The position numbers and the translations under genes are program-made. Of a DNA stretch of 43,310 nucleotides, positions 6,231 to 15,137 are shown piece by piece (within the stretch, counting starts at the first letter, position 1; each line of letters opens with the position of its first letter). Under the pieces are notes generated by a model. It was not told the origin of the DNA, made no database searches, and saw nothing but the letters and a program-made list of their open reading frames with translations. Where the stretch lies: positions 1 to 43,310 of the IMG/VR virus record IMGVR_UViG_3300025648_000003, one strand, 5' to 3'. Source of the DNA: a virus.

Positions 6231-6415
6231 TTTTTCTTGACCACTTTCTTAACGACCACTTTTTTAGCCACTACCTTTTTAGCTACAGGCTTGCGAGGAA
6301 TGGCTTTTTTGGCTATTGGTTTCTTTTTAATCTCGGGCAAAGAAAGATTAATGGTGTAATTGATTTCAGGCTCAACAGGTTTTCTACGAAGTAATGCGGC
6401 TATTTGCTTAAACAT
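6227..6415 (-). CDS. Lysine-rich protein with histone-H1-like tail, 62 aa
   Basis: The first 30 residues (MFKQIAALLRRKPVEPEINY...) are ordinary; the last 33 are an almost regular K-K-x-x repeat (KKPIAKKAIPRKPVAKKVVA and on to VVKKK). Such VAKK/PAKK tails occur in bacterial H1-like proteins and bind DNA or other polyanions without sequence preference. Here it lies inside the lysis cassette with a 4-base overlap to the holin candidate. It could bind nucleic acid, lipopolysaccharide or the membrane surface; the sequence does not decide. Confidence 0.7.
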   Translation of the reverse strand: MFKQIAALLRRKPVEPEINYTINLSLPEIKKKPIAKKAIPRKPVAKKVVAKKVVVKKVVKKK

Positions 6416-6423
6416 GATTTCTC

Positions 6424-6678
6424 CTATTTATCGGCTTTTAGACTTACCTTATCTTCAATACGATCTAATTTCATAAACATTGCTGTAATGGTCTTTGAAA
6501 ATTCATCTCGGGTTATATAACTTCCAGCTACTAAGACTTCAATCGTTCCGACTTTTTCAGTAAGAGCTATATCCGCTTCCCTCAAGTCATGAATGGAATC
6601 CCAAAGTATTTTTAAAACCCATCCACCAGTTGCACCAGCAAAAAGGACTAGATAATTAATAAGTGTTTGAGTTTCCAT
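6424..6678 (-). CDS. Membrane-anchored coiled-coil protein, 84 aa
   Basis: The N-terminus carries one hydrophobic segment (LINYLVLFAGATGGWVLKILW, residues 6-26), followed by a charged amphipathic region and a C-terminal helix (MFMKLDRIEDKVSLKADK). Proteins of this layout (XhlA-like or lysis-associated, single-span with coiled coil) are common before phage lysis genes. It may act as holin or holin partner. An 80-base gap separates it from the fiber assembly gene. Confidence 0.7.
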   Translation of the reverse strand: METQTLINYLVLFAGATGGWVLKILWDSIHDLREADIALTEKVGTIEVLVAGSYITRDEFSKTITAMFMKLDRIEDKVSLKADK

Positions 6679-6758
6679 TATTTAACTTGTATTAAAGGTT
6701 TGCAAAAACTTCAATAAATAAAGTCAAAATGAGCTGTTTGATTGACATGATAAGTTTT

Positions 6759-7166
6759 TTAAATTATTGGTCTTGTTGGTAATGCTGGCATGGTTGCTAA
6801 AAATTGCCCTACAGTTTCGTTGGGAGTGACATGAGCTAATGCTGGAATAGCCCATGCCCATACTTGATCTCTCCAAATATTTAATGCTTTTGCTTCAGCA
6901 ACATATTGAGGCATAGTGCTTGTCAAATATGAAACCGCTGAAATAATATCATCATAACCCCAATCTTGAGCACCAGCGTTAATTGCTGAAGTAACAGAAG
7001 GGGTTAATCTTGCTTGAGCTTGTAAAACAGTCTCAATTAATGGGTAAGATCCAGTAATCTCAGTCCATTTGTTTTCAATTGCTTTGGCAATGTATGGAGC
7101 AAAAGCGGGGATTGTGCCATCATACCCATGCACTTTACCATCAGCATCTTTAAAATATCTCATCAT
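6759..7166 (-). CDS. Tail fiber assembly / chaperone-like protein, 135 aa
   Basis: This protein follows the tail fiber gene by 6 bases. It begins MMRYFKDADGKVHGYDG and has a C-terminal half with WGYDDIISAVSYLTSTMP and AEAKALNIWRDQVWAWA. The pattern of a short beta N-terminus and a helical domain with AxxLxxWRDxVW is typical of phage tail fiber assembly proteins, which assist folding or attachment of the distal fiber and are coded directly downstream of it. Sequence similarity is by pattern only. Confidence 0.75.
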   Translation of the reverse strand: MMRYFKDADGKVHGYDGTIPAFAPYIAKAIENKWTEITGSYPLIETVLQAQARLTPSVTSAINAGAQDWGYDDIISAVSYLTSTMPQYVAEAKALNIWRDQVWAWAIPALAHVTPNETVGQFLATMPALPTRPII

Positions 7167-7172
7167 TTTTCC

Positions 7173-8495
7173 TTAATAAAGCTCGACCCAATTTTGAACA
7201 CCTTGACCACAATTTAATTGATAGGTAGCTCCGGGGGGAACAATTAAAATTGCACCTCCATAAGCTCCACAACCATTAAACTGCCACTGCCAAAAAGTTA
7301 TTTGCTGACCATTTACATAAGAAGTAATTGATGATCCTGAAGAACAAGTGCTGGTAGCGGAAACAACGATTGGATAAGCATAAGGGTTTACATATCCCGT
7401 ATTAAATGCCCTACCCACACCATGCCATATTTCACCAGTAATACCCAATCCTAATTTGCTTTGCCCATTTAATGCCAAAGCATTTGAAGCAGTTGTAGCC
7501 GTTCCAGCATTAGTGGCATACCCCGCATTTGTGGCTGTCCCCGCATTGGTGGCATATCCAGCGGAGCTTGCATAATTTGCGTTAGTAGCATAACTAGCAT
7601 TGCCTGTAATATTAATTAGCCATGTACCATACGCACCTGAACCACTAGGTGTTGGGGGTGTGTAACCAAGAGCATTGGTTACATCAGTTGAATTTAAAGT
7701 AACTGAACCATTACGCCCATTAAAACTCACCATTGGAGCATACCCAAGAGCATTGACCACATCAGTTGAATTTAAAGTGACAGTTCCCGTGCGTCCATTA
7801 AAACTTGCCACTTGTGAAGAGTTGGCAAAATAAATGTTTGTACCATCACCATAAATATAAGTAGATGCACCTTGAGCAATATTGACCCCTGAACCACCCG
7901 CTGTTTTTGCCTGAATGGTGAAAGCACCAGTAGTGGCATTAGAAATAATCCATTTGCCCACAAAATTAGGAATGATCAAATTGCATGAAGTGGTCATTGT
8001 CCCAGTCAAGGTCAATATCGGGTAAGCCGCTTGAATATTAGTTAATGTAATGCTTGACCCTGATATAGCAATAGTTTGATTACCATACCAAGCATCAGGA
8101 ACCCAACCAGCCCCCCCAGTATCAGGGTTTGATGTATTGTTTTCAGCAGTACTAATCCAAAATCCAGCATGGCTTGTACTTTGAATCACTGCTCCCAATG
8201 GGTATCCAGTTACAGCGGAAGAGAAAGCTGCATCATAAGGAAAAAAACCACCAGCTTGTTGCCATTGTTGAATGGCTGTGATTTCATTAAGAATTCCATT
8301 CATGTCACCACCCCAAGGGGGAACGCCACCTGAAGAGATAGGAATAAAAGTATCAGGTGGGAAACCATCTTGCAATGAAGCACGACCATTGACAATACCA
8401 ATTTGAGAAGCAACTGGAATTGGATTTATGTAACCCGTCCCAGCGGCATAACCAAAAGGCAATGGAATCTTTGATGGAATATTTGAACTTTGCAT
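7173..8495 (-). CDS. Tail fiber protein, 440 aa
   Basis: The N-terminal 110 residues (IPLPFGYAAGTGYINPIPVAS..., GGVPPWGGDMNGILNEITAIQQWQQAGG, YPLGAVIQS) match the baseplate-binding start of phage fibers. The middle has two copies of a SFNGRxGxVTLNSTDVxNALGY unit (about residues 231-280), then a low-complexity ladder of NAxYATNAGTAT, which are trimeric stalk repeats. The C-terminus is glycine- and aromatic-rich (AYGGAILIVPPGATYQL), a likely receptor-binding tip. It lies next to the tail-protein-I gene and before its assembly protein, so it is the probable main receptor-binding protein. Confidence 0.85.
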   Translation of the reverse strand: MQSSNIPSKIPLPFGYAAGTGYINPIPVASQIGIVNGRASLQDGFPPDTFIPISSGGVPPWGGDMNGILNEITAIQQWQQAGGFFPYDAAFSSAVTGYPLGAVIQSTSHAGFWISTAENNTSNPDTGGAGWVPDAWYGNQTIAISGSSITLTNIQAAYPILTLTGTMTTSCNLIIPNFVGKWIISNATTGAFTIQAKTAGGSGVNIAQGASTYIYGDGTNIYFANSSQVASFNGRTGTVTLNSTDVVNALGYAPMVSFNGRNGSVTLNSTDVTNALGYTPPTPSGSGAYGTWLINITGNASYATNANYASSAGYATNAGTATNAGYATNAGTATTASNALALNGQSKLGLGITGEIWHGVGRAFNTGYVNPYAYPIVVSATSTCSSGSSITSYVNGQQITFWQWQFNGCGAYGGAILIVPPGATYQLNCGQGVQNWVELY

Positions 8496-8503
8496 AAGAA
8501 ATC

Positions 8504-9292
8504 CTATAAATAGTTGACGATCATTTGAACGCCAGCTGGTCTTGGAAAGACCCCTGAACTGGTCACAATGGCAATTTGAGCTGGACTTGGAATAAAGTCA
8601 AGATAATAAGTAAAAGTCATATTTAGATTATCAATCACATAAGCAGGACCAAAAGGATCAATTCCGTTATTAACACTAAATTCAGCTCTTAACAAAGCAT
8701 TGATTGATGGTACTGATAAATTAGATATGTTGGCAGCCGCTTTGACAAAAATAAGCTGTCTATATTGAGTGTCAGACATTGCAAAGTTGGCTGTCTGTTG
8801 GACACCTTCATAAAAAGGGGCTTGTTGAAAAGGTTGAGCTCCAGTTAATGCAGTTGGAACTGTGTAAGCTTCTTCAAATCCAAAATACGGTGTAGAAGGA
8901 ATTTGAAGATATCTTGAGCATCCAACAATTTGACCCCAAATGTCTAAACCTGTTCCAACAGCTGTAGCCACATTCCAAATGTTTGCATAAAAATTGGCTA
9001 TGTCATGTGCTGGATCAACAGCATCACTAAAAGAATGAATTAATGATACCAATGTGGGTGAATCATAATACTGACTTAATAAGGTTTCTTGCCAAATCGG
9101 AATAGCTGGCTCAACCGCAATAATGGCAGTTGATGTTGGAAAATCACCAATATAAATTTTTTCATTTATATCTAAAACAAAATGGGATGTTTGTGAACTG
9201 AAATCTGAGCAAAAAAAGTTTTCATCAAACGATTCATTGTCTATAACTATAGAGCTAAATGAGGTTGCTGCAAGGGTTGATGAACCAAGCAT
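8504..9292 (-). CDS. DUF2612-type tail protein (gpI-like)
   Basis: The 262-residue product contains the DUF2612 pattern: QYYDSPTLVSLIHSFSDAVDP, FYANIWNVATAVGTGLDIWGQIVG (around residues 104-127), YFGFEEA, YRQLIFVKAAANISNLSVPSINALL and a beta C-terminus ending in FPRPAGVQMIVNYL. These proteins connect the baseplate wedge to tail fibers. The N-terminal 60 residues (MLGSSTLAATSFSSI...) look like an added segment that resembles the start of the repeat protein at 23633-25873. It sits between the gpJ-like gene and the fiber gene, as expected. Confidence 0.85.
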   Translation of the reverse strand: MLGSSTLAATSFSSIVIDNESFDENFFCSDFSSQTSHFVLDINEKIYIGDFPTSTAIIAVEPAIPIWQETLLSQYYDSPTLVSLIHSFSDAVDPAHDIANFYANIWNVATAVGTGLDIWGQIVGCSRYLQIPSTPYFGFEEAYTVPTALTGAQPFQQAPFYEGVQQTANFAMSDTQYRQLIFVKAAANISNLSVPSINALLRAEFSVNNGIDPFGPAYVIDNLNMTFTYYLDFIPSPAQIAIVTSSGVFPRPAGVQMIVNYL

Positions 9293-9293
9293 A

Positions 9294-10502
9294 TTAGACC
9301 AAAGTTACCAAAATATTAGAAGCAGTACAAGTGGGAAGTTCATCAATTCCAAGAGCAGCTACCAAGGTACTTGGATTGGAAACAAAACCAATATAAACTT
9401 CAATCACATTCACACTAGGGCTAATCGCATTGATATTTGCATAATATCTACCTGAATATGAAGTTGATCCAATGGTCACAGCAGCCCCACCATCTTCACC
9501 ATTAAATGAAGCCAAAACTGCATTTTGTACCAAAACCGTAATATTAGATGGCAACAAAGTGCTATTTTTAATTTCAACATTAAAATAGACGGGGGTAGAT
9601 GTGGGGGTCAGCCATGTCACCGTATAAGGCACGGGGGAAGCGTAATTCATGTCATATACAGTAGCAGATGTATTGCCTGAATAATTACAACCCGGTGGTT
9701 TTTTATTCCAAATTGCTTGTGAAATAGTAGCTGATGTACCTCCTGCTACACTGACACATATAGAATGAGCCGCTATTGAATAAGCAGTACTGCCATAACT
9801 AATTGCTGATCCTGTTGGATTATCCACAACTAAAGCACCAATTACATTGGGGACGGCAGTAACAGCAGCATAAATGGATTGAATTGAATTGACTGAATTG
9901 ACTGCAACTGAAGCTGATCTACGGGCTTCAAAAGCAGCTCGTGATTCCACTAAGTTTCCAAGAGCACCCGGAGTGGAATTGTAAACTGTATTCCAGCCAG
10001 CAACCGCAGTGTAAATAATGGACAAAGCACCAATGTTGCAAGCAATAGCCCCTTGAGTTTGATTTTGAAACTCAACAACAATTGAACCTGATGATGGAAT
10101 AACGGCTTGGGAAACGCTTGAATAGAGATAACCCGTAGTGTCTTGAGCAACTGATCCCGCTGGAATTAAAGTTCCTACAGCTCCCGTGCAAGTGGCATTG
10201 ACAACCGTTCCTGCACCAGCGATCCGTGTCATGAAATATATTTCACCAATGGCATCTTGCCAAATACCTGATGCAAATGCTGGATTGACTTGATTTGCTA
10301 TGTAAGCAATATCGTCATTCTTATTCCCAATGATGGCAGTTTCAGATTGAGCAAGTTGACCTTGTGGTGTTTGCAATGCTGGATTCACACCACCACCAAA
10401 TGCCGCATTGATGTCTTGTTGAACACCAGATAAAATGTTTGTTTCAGTTGGAAGTACGGGGCTTCCATTGACCCATGTGATTATTGGTACATTAGTGCTC
10501 AT
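9294..10502 (-). CDS. Baseplate J-like wedge protein
   Basis: The 402-residue product is a baseplate J/gp47 family protein. Signs: GVQQDINAAFGGGVNPALQTPQGQLAQSETAIIG (residues 25-58), then FASGIWQDAIGEIYFMTRIAG, the beta domain with CTGAVGTLIPAGSVAQD, and ESRAAFEARRSASVAVNSV around residues 185-203. It forms part of the baseplate wedge of contractile tails. It abuts the gp25-like gene (1 base) and the DUF2612 gene (1 base), the usual W-J-I order. Confidence 0.9.
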   Translation of the reverse strand: MSTNVPIITWVNGSPVLPTETNILSGVQQDINAAFGGGVNPALQTPQGQLAQSETAIIGNKNDDIAYIANQVNPAFASGIWQDAIGEIYFMTRIAGAGTVVNATCTGAVGTLIPAGSVAQDTTGYLYSSVSQAVIPSSGSIVVEFQNQTQGAIACNIGALSIIYTAVAGWNTVYNSTPGALGNLVESRAAFEARRSASVAVNSVNSIQSIYAAVTAVPNVIGALVVDNPTGSAISYGSTAYSIAAHSICVSVAGGTSATISQAIWNKKPPGCNYSGNTSATVYDMNYASPVPYTVTWLTPTSTPVYFNVEIKNSTLLPSNITVLVQNAVLASFNGEDGGAAVTIGSTSYSGRYYANINAISPSVNVIEVYIGFVSNPSTLVAALGIDELPTCTASNILVTLV

Positions 10503-10871
10503 TTACCCTCCAAAAGCTACATTATTAGTAGCTCCATCTGTATCTATTATTTGAACTTGACCAACCAAGGATCGATTTTTAAAAGAGGTAAATGTGGCTT
10601 GAGCTGCCACCACATTAGGAATTGTTAAAGCTTCGTTTTGAATTTGCTCTGCAATATATTGCAATGGGGGAAACTCACCCAGTATTTGTTGCCAATAAGG
10701 AAGTCCAAGGCTGGTGTCATACCAACATTCCCCTAAGAATGTTCTAATGGCTGAAGCTACGTCTTGAGCTACAGAATAAGGTGTTTGAGCTAAAGCAATA
10801 TTCCCATTAACATCGAGAACCAAATCCCAAGCGGTTTGATCGAGAAGTAAAGAATTTTGAATAATTGTCAT
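10503..10871 (-). CDS. gp25/gpW-like baseplate wedge protein, 122 aa
   Basis: The product shows the lysozyme-like gp25/W fold pattern: YSVAQDVASAIRTFLGECWYDTSLGLPYWQQILGEFPPLQYIAEQIQ (given here in pieces as QDVASAIRTFLGECWYDTS and LPYWQQILG), then NEALTIPNVVAAQATFTSF and a terminal strand. Proteins of this type start sheath assembly at the baseplate. The stop of the spike gene overlaps its start (TAATG-type). It precedes the J-like protein as in other myophages. Confidence 0.85.
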   Translation of the reverse strand: MTIIQNSLLLDQTAWDLVLDVNGNIALAQTPYSVAQDVASAIRTFLGECWYDTSLGLPYWQQILGEFPPLQYIAEQIQNEALTIPNVVAAQATFTSFKNRSLVGQVQIIDTDGATNNVAFGG

Positions 10872-11605
10872 TAAACTGGCACTCCCGTTTGTCCACCACC
10901 TGTTTGAACCCCACCATGCTTATGAGTATGAACGCTTGTGCCTTCAGCCGTTACATCCCCTGTAACTGTCATCGAGCCACCAAATGTAGCGTTTCCAGCA
11001 TAAGAGCCTGAACCTTGAGACACAGCTCCATTCAACACAATGGAGGGTGAATTTATAGTGCAAGCAGTTGAAGCATCAACTTCTACGTTTGGTGCATTTA
11101 TTGTAACCTTTGTGGGGCTAAGAATGGTGATTCCTGAACTATTAAATTGAATGTATTGAGTGGGGGCTGCTCCCAAAATGGTCATCAAATAAACCATATC
11201 AGACATATCATTTTTACGATTAGAGCCGGGGGCTGATATTGCCTGAGTGTTTTTTACTGTCGAAATGTCTCGATCACATACAGTAGCAATGCCAATATCA
11301 CCAACCACAGGGTCAAGAATAATTCCATTAGCCCCACCTTGTATTCTCATATAAGGGACATTGTGAATAATGCCATGATCCCACAAAACACTATTACCAT
11401 CCACTGCACTTACCAATGGTTGTACGTCAACTGATCCAATGGGGGAAACACCACCAGTATTGGTTACAGCTATGACTTTTACTGGCATAGCTGTTCTAAG
11501 ACCTGATAAAGCATTTCGTATAATAAAATCCATTCGCCCTACTTCAGAAGCCGCATCTGAAGCAACGTGATTTGTTTGAATTGGAGGGTTAGTTGACTGG
11601 GACAT
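10871..11605 (-). CDS. Baseplate spike (gpV / Gp138-like) protein
   Basis: The 244-residue product has an OB-fold-like N-terminal domain (MPVKVIAVTNTGG, PIGSVDVQPLVSAVDG, PYMRIQGGANGIILDPVVGDIGIA), then a repetitive beta-prism region (SGITILSPTKVTINAPNVEVDAST...) and a histidine-rich tip VHTHKHGGVQTGGG. The H-T-H-K-H tip is typical of membrane-piercing spikes whose His residues hold an iron ion. It sits below the hub and pierces the outer membrane. Start overlaps the hub gene by 17 bases. Confidence 0.88.
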   Translation of the reverse strand: MSQSTNPPIQTNHVASDAASEVGRMDFIIRNALSGLRTAMPVKVIAVTNTGGVSPIGSVDVQPLVSAVDGNSVLWDHGIIHNVPYMRIQGGANGIILDPVVGDIGIATVCDRDISTVKNTQAISAPGSNRKNDMSDMVYLMTILGAAPTQYIQFNSSGITILSPTKVTINAPNVEVDASTACTINSPSIVLNGAVSQGSGSYAGNATFGGSMTVTGDVTAEGTSVHTHKHGGVQTGGGQTGVPV

Positions 11606-12452
11606 AAGGCCCTGGTGCTAATTTAGAAGTAGTAAACCAAGGACCATCAGGTGTCAAAGTGCTAATTTCATGAGTTGATTGAATAATAGGAAACTTCCCA
11701 TTTGCTTTTGGAATGGCGGAGGTTAAATCCACTATTCGACCATTAGTTACGGTTGCCGTAAATTCAGACTTCACTACAAATCCTGATTCCCAATAAGAAG
11801 GGTATCCAACCAATCCTGTTTTAGGTCCAATAGGAATTATTACATTATCAGACACCCCAAAATTATCCCAAATGGTCACCGTATTGTTTTCAATTTTGAT
11901 GGGGAATTTTGCGTTTCTTGCAACTGTACAAATTTGATCAATCACTGATCCTGATACATATTGATTTTGTAAAACCGCATGAGCCATATTTTTGTAATTA
12001 ATAAAAGACCAAGGATCACCCAATTTTCCAACTAAAGCTTTGATAATGTCTTCCGCATTTTGAGACCCTTTATAAGTGTTGGGAGCTACGGGAGAAGCCT
12101 TTGCATAATATCCAGCCACAGCTGCACACACAAAACTTACTTCGGGAGGGTTTGAAAAATCAATAAAACTAGAAATCAAAGTTCCAGCAAATACTTGGTT
12201 CATTGATCCACCTTGATCCCCAGCGGAAACCGTCACAGATGAATTTTGAGCGGCTACTAAGTTTGAACCAGTGCTTGAATATTCATTCATTTGGTCTAAT
12301 GTCATACCGAATACTTGAAGTTGTAGTTGACCAAAAGCACTATACCCACCGGGGTTTGTAATAATAGCATTGCACTTTAAGTTTTTAAGAACTACAGGTT
12401 TTTTATTGGGTGTAGTAAAAACCAGCTCAATTTGTCTTATAGCATAAGTCAT
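11589..12452 (-). CDS. Baseplate hub protein (gp44/gpD-like)
   Basis: The 287-residue product has the hub pattern: beta start (AIRQIELVFTTPNKKPVVL), GMTLDQMNEYSSTG, FAGTLISSFIDFSNPPEVSFVC, AAVAGYYAKASP, a helix with NAEDIIKALVGKLG, and SGSVIDQICTVARNAKFPIKIENNTVTIW near residues 166-193. Hubs form a trimeric ring between the tape measure end and the spike. It is coded right before the spike gene, as in Mu and similar tails. Confidence 0.85.
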   Translation of the reverse strand: MTYAIRQIELVFTTPNKKPVVLKNLKCNAIITNPGGYSAFGQLQLQVFGMTLDQMNEYSSTGSNLVAAQNSSVTVSAGDQGGSMNQVFAGTLISSFIDFSNPPEVSFVCAAVAGYYAKASPVAPNTYKGSQNAEDIIKALVGKLGDPWSFINYKNMAHAVLQNQYVSGSVIDQICTVARNAKFPIKIENNTVTIWDNFGVSDNVIIPIGPKTGLVGYPSYWESGFVVKSEFTATVTNGRIVDLTSAIPKANGKFPIIQSTHEISTLTPDGPWFTTSKLAPGPYVPVN

Positions 12453-12742
12453 GTTGCATACACCAATTGGTAGCGTGTACCCAAACCATCGTAAGTAGGG
12501 TCACTCGTTCCTTGAGTATCAAAAAAAGTTAATTGACCTATAAATCCATAATAAATTTGACGAATAAGACCCACTAAATTCAAACACAATACAGATGTTA
12601 CGCAAGGGGTATTATCAATTACCAAATCAAAAAACAGTCCTGTATTTTTTTGATAGATGTTGATTAAACAATTTTGAGTGCCAAGCTGAATCGTAAACGA
12701 TTGAGCAGCAACATTGGTAATGGGGATGATTTGAATGGTCAT
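12449..12742 (-). CDS. Baseplate plug-like protein, 97 aa
   Basis: A small beta protein beginning MTIQIIPITNVAAQSFTIQLG with LINIYQKNTGLFFDLVIDN, CLNLVGLIRQIYYGFIGQLTFFD and a terminal LGTRYQLVYAT. This pattern fits the small baseplate plug family described for the cyanophage Pam3 (gp18-like), which closes the tube between the hub and distal tail ring. ATGA-type overlaps link it to the hub and the Dit-like gene. Family assignment is from pattern memory. Confidence 0.78.
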   Translation of the reverse strand: MTIQIIPITNVAAQSFTIQLGTQNCLINIYQKNTGLFFDLVIDNTPCVTSVLCLNLVGLIRQIYYGFIGQLTFFDTQGTSDPTYDGLGTRYQLVYAT

Positions 12743-13383
12743 TTTATTCCAAAACTAGAAGCTGTTGCACTAGGGTTGATTGATCCAAAAGGGGTTGATG
12801 GAACTTGTGGTGACAATTGACCAAATGAAGAGGTTGGTGTGCCTGAAGGTTTAACCGTTGCCACTGTTGGGTTTGAAACAATACGAACCCATTGAAACCA
12901 CAATTGGGCAATTAATAAAGTAGCTCCCCTAGAAGCTTCCCTACGATAATCAACATGAATTAAGTTGGTATTTACATAAGTAGCATCAGGGGTAACAATA
13001 TTCACTAAAGTTAATTTAGTAATTAGCTTATCAATTCCTAGAATGAATTGCCCTTTAGTCATTTTTCCATTACCACTACAAGTGACAGTCAATCGAATGT
13101 CATATGGCAATCCTACTTTGTTGTAACTTTGAAAAGCTCCATTTTGCAATGGATAAATAGGGATTTTTGCCTCTTCACGATATTCAAAATCAACAAATGA
13201 ATCAGGGGTTAATAAGGCAGAACCATCTTTAGATACAATTCCCCATTTTTGACCAAATAACCCCAAGGGTAAAATCTCACCCACAATCGTTAAAGCTGCT
13301 CCCACAAATTGAGCATTGTTACTTCTCGCCAAAGCTGGAACACCGGGCAAAGCGGGAATATTGGGATAAGGTATTAGTGGCAT
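12739..13383 (-). CDS. Distal-tail / baseplate ring protein, 214 aa
   Basis: The product has a beta-rich body with PDSFVDFEYREEAKIPIYPLQNG, AFQSYNKVGLPYDIRLTV, a helix FILGIDKLITKLTLVNIVTP and RREASRGATLLIAQLWFQWVRI. These elements are shared by the Dit-like baseplate proteins that lie right after the tape measure gene in this phage type. The last 50 residues are low-complexity (Pro, Ser, Thr, Phe) and probably flexible. It should form the ring linking tube and hub. Confidence 0.78.
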   Translation of the reverse strand: MPLIPYPNIPALPGVPALARSNNAQFVGAALTIVGEILPLGLFGQKWGIVSKDGSALLTPDSFVDFEYREEAKIPIYPLQNGAFQSYNKVGLPYDIRLTVTCSGNGKMTKGQFILGIDKLITKLTLVNIVTPDATYVNTNLIHVDYRREASRGATLLIAQLWFQWVRIVSNPTVATVKPSGTPTSSFGQLSPQVPSTPFGSINPSATASSFGIK

Positions 13384-15137
13384 TATCTATTTCCTACCAT
13401 TCCATAATTGATCAATGAATTGTTTTGAATAGCCACTTTCATATCTTGAGCAATTCCTTTAGCATCTGTTGCTTGAGTTTGCACATTGACATTTTGAATA
13501 TTGACTTCACTGTTGCTGTTGTTGGTGGCTTGATTTGAAGGGGTTGAAATATTCGCACCCATATAATTTTGATTCGATGTCAATACAGGTTGATTAGCTG
13601 GTTGAGTGCCATATTTTTTCAAGTAAGCTTGTGTCTCAGGTGGGATAGCACCCATTCCTTTGTTTTCAACATTACCAGAACCCCAATTGTAAGCAGCAAT
13701 GGCTTTAGCTTCATCACCTTTAAATTGTTTTAATAAATCGCTCATCATGTGGGCAGCCGCTTCAGATGATTTATTCAAATCATAAGTATCGGCTTCAGTC
13801 ATTTTATAAGCAGCTGCTGTTTTGGGCATGAATTGAAAATGACCCGTAGCACCAGTAGAGGAAGGACCCATATTAGATCCCCGACTTGATTCAATACTCC
13901 ACAACTTATCCAACATTCCAGCGGGTAATTTATATTTTGACTCTAAATCAGCAAAATTCTTTTGAACCTCAGGGGTTAAATTTTCATAGCCATTGACTGG
14001 TTTACCATTTTTAGTAATAACCCTACCAGTTGTATCCCGAGTAACACCTTCTCTTTTATCTTGTTCTTCATGGATTTTTTTAATCTCTGCATCTTCACCT
14101 TTGTTTAGCCCTCCGCTATAGAGCATTAAACCCAAAGCCCCCGTAAACCGAGCAAACCAAGGTGATGTGACAATTCCTTCAATGGTCAAACCCCATTTAG
14201 CAATAGTTGCTATTTGAGTGCTAATTGATACCCCTAAAGCCGTTAAAACACTCATTACTGATAAAAGACCACCAGTAAAAATTGTGGCATTAGATAATCC
14301 CCCATCCAATGCTTTATCCCATTCAATGAATTTTTCAATACTAAATTCAGTACCTTCAGCCAATTTTCCAAGAGCTGGATACATTTGATCCATGATTTGA
14401 TTACCAGCACCTGATAAAGCTTGTTCAACTCGCCCCCATTGCTCTTGGAGTTTTTGAGCTTTAAGAGTGTTTTGTTCAGTGACTCCTGATAATTTATCAC
14501 TTTCACCATATAGCTTGTGCATAACCTCACTGCCTTGTTTGAGAATCATGAAAAAGTTTCTATTGATTCCCATAGCTTCCGCTTGAATGAGAGCAGCTTG
14601 CTCACCATTAGCATCACTAAAGCGTTTGATGGCATCTGCCAGCTTATAAATGTCTACCGATTTTTTGTCATAATCATACGCATCAAGAGCTTGGAGTTTT
14701 CCCAAAGTTTCAAGAATTGCTGTGTTACCAAATTGAACAGCGGCTGCACCTGATTGAATGGCTTGAAATGAAGATTGAAAATCTTGAGCATTACCCCCTA
14801 CCGATTTAAGAACACCACCCCATGCATCCACTTCACGAGCGGACATTCTAAATAGTTCAGCTGTCCTAGCAAGACCAGCATTAGTAACAGTAGTTTGTTG
14901 GACAAGACTGGTGAATCCTTTAATACCAATAAAGGCAACACCCAATGAAATTAAAGCATTGCGAGCTTTTTCAAAGCCATCGCCAATATTTTTAGCACCT
15001 TGTTGAGTATTCTTTGAAGTTTTTTGAGCTTGATCATCAAACTTCCTAAGCTCTTCTACTGATTTTTTTTGGTTAGCATCAAATTTAGATGTATCTAACC
15101 CTAATTCTATGAGAAGGCTGTCTATTACTGTTGCCAT
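13383..15137 (-). CDS. Tail tape measure protein with lytic transglycosylase domain
   Basis: The 584-residue product starts with the tape-measure pattern (VIDSLLIELGLDTSKFDANQKKSVEELRKFDDQAQKTS, in pieces), continues with a long helical part with an internal hydrophobic patch (about 275-345), and carries a soluble lytic transglycosylase domain at about residues 385-515: LESKYKLPAGMLDKLWSIESS with the likely catalytic Glu in IESS, TGATGHFQFMP and AIAAYNWGSGN. It sets tail length and locally opens peptidoglycan during DNA entry. At 584 residues it is short, implying a short contractile tail. It follows the frameshifted chaperone. Confidence 0.93.
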   Translation of the reverse strand: MATVIDSLLIELGLDTSKFDANQKKSVEELRKFDDQAQKTSKNTQQGAKNIGDGFEKARNALISLGVAFIGIKGFTSLVQQTTVTNAGLARTAELFRMSAREVDAWGGVLKSVGGNAQDFQSSFQAIQSGAAAVQFGNTAILETLGKLQALDAYDYDKKSVDIYKLADAIKRFSDANGEQAALIQAEAMGINRNFFMILKQGSEVMHKLYGESDKLSGVTEQNTLKAQKLQEQWGRVEQALSGAGNQIMDQMYPALGKLAEGTEFSIEKFIEWDKALDGGLSNATIFTGGLLSVMSVLTALGVSISTQIATIAKWGLTIEGIVTSPWFARFTGALGLMLYSGGLNKGEDAEIKKIHEEQDKREGVTRDTTGRVITKNGKPVNGYENLTPEVQKNFADLESKYKLPAGMLDKLWSIESSRGSNMGPSSTGATGHFQFMPKTAAAYKMTEADTYDLNKSSEAAAHMMSDLLKQFKGDEAKAIAAYNWGSGNVENKGMGAIPPETQAYLKKYGTQPANQPVLTSNQNYMGANISTPSNQATNNSNSEVNIQNVNVQTQATDAKGIAQDMKVAIQNNSLINYGMVGNR

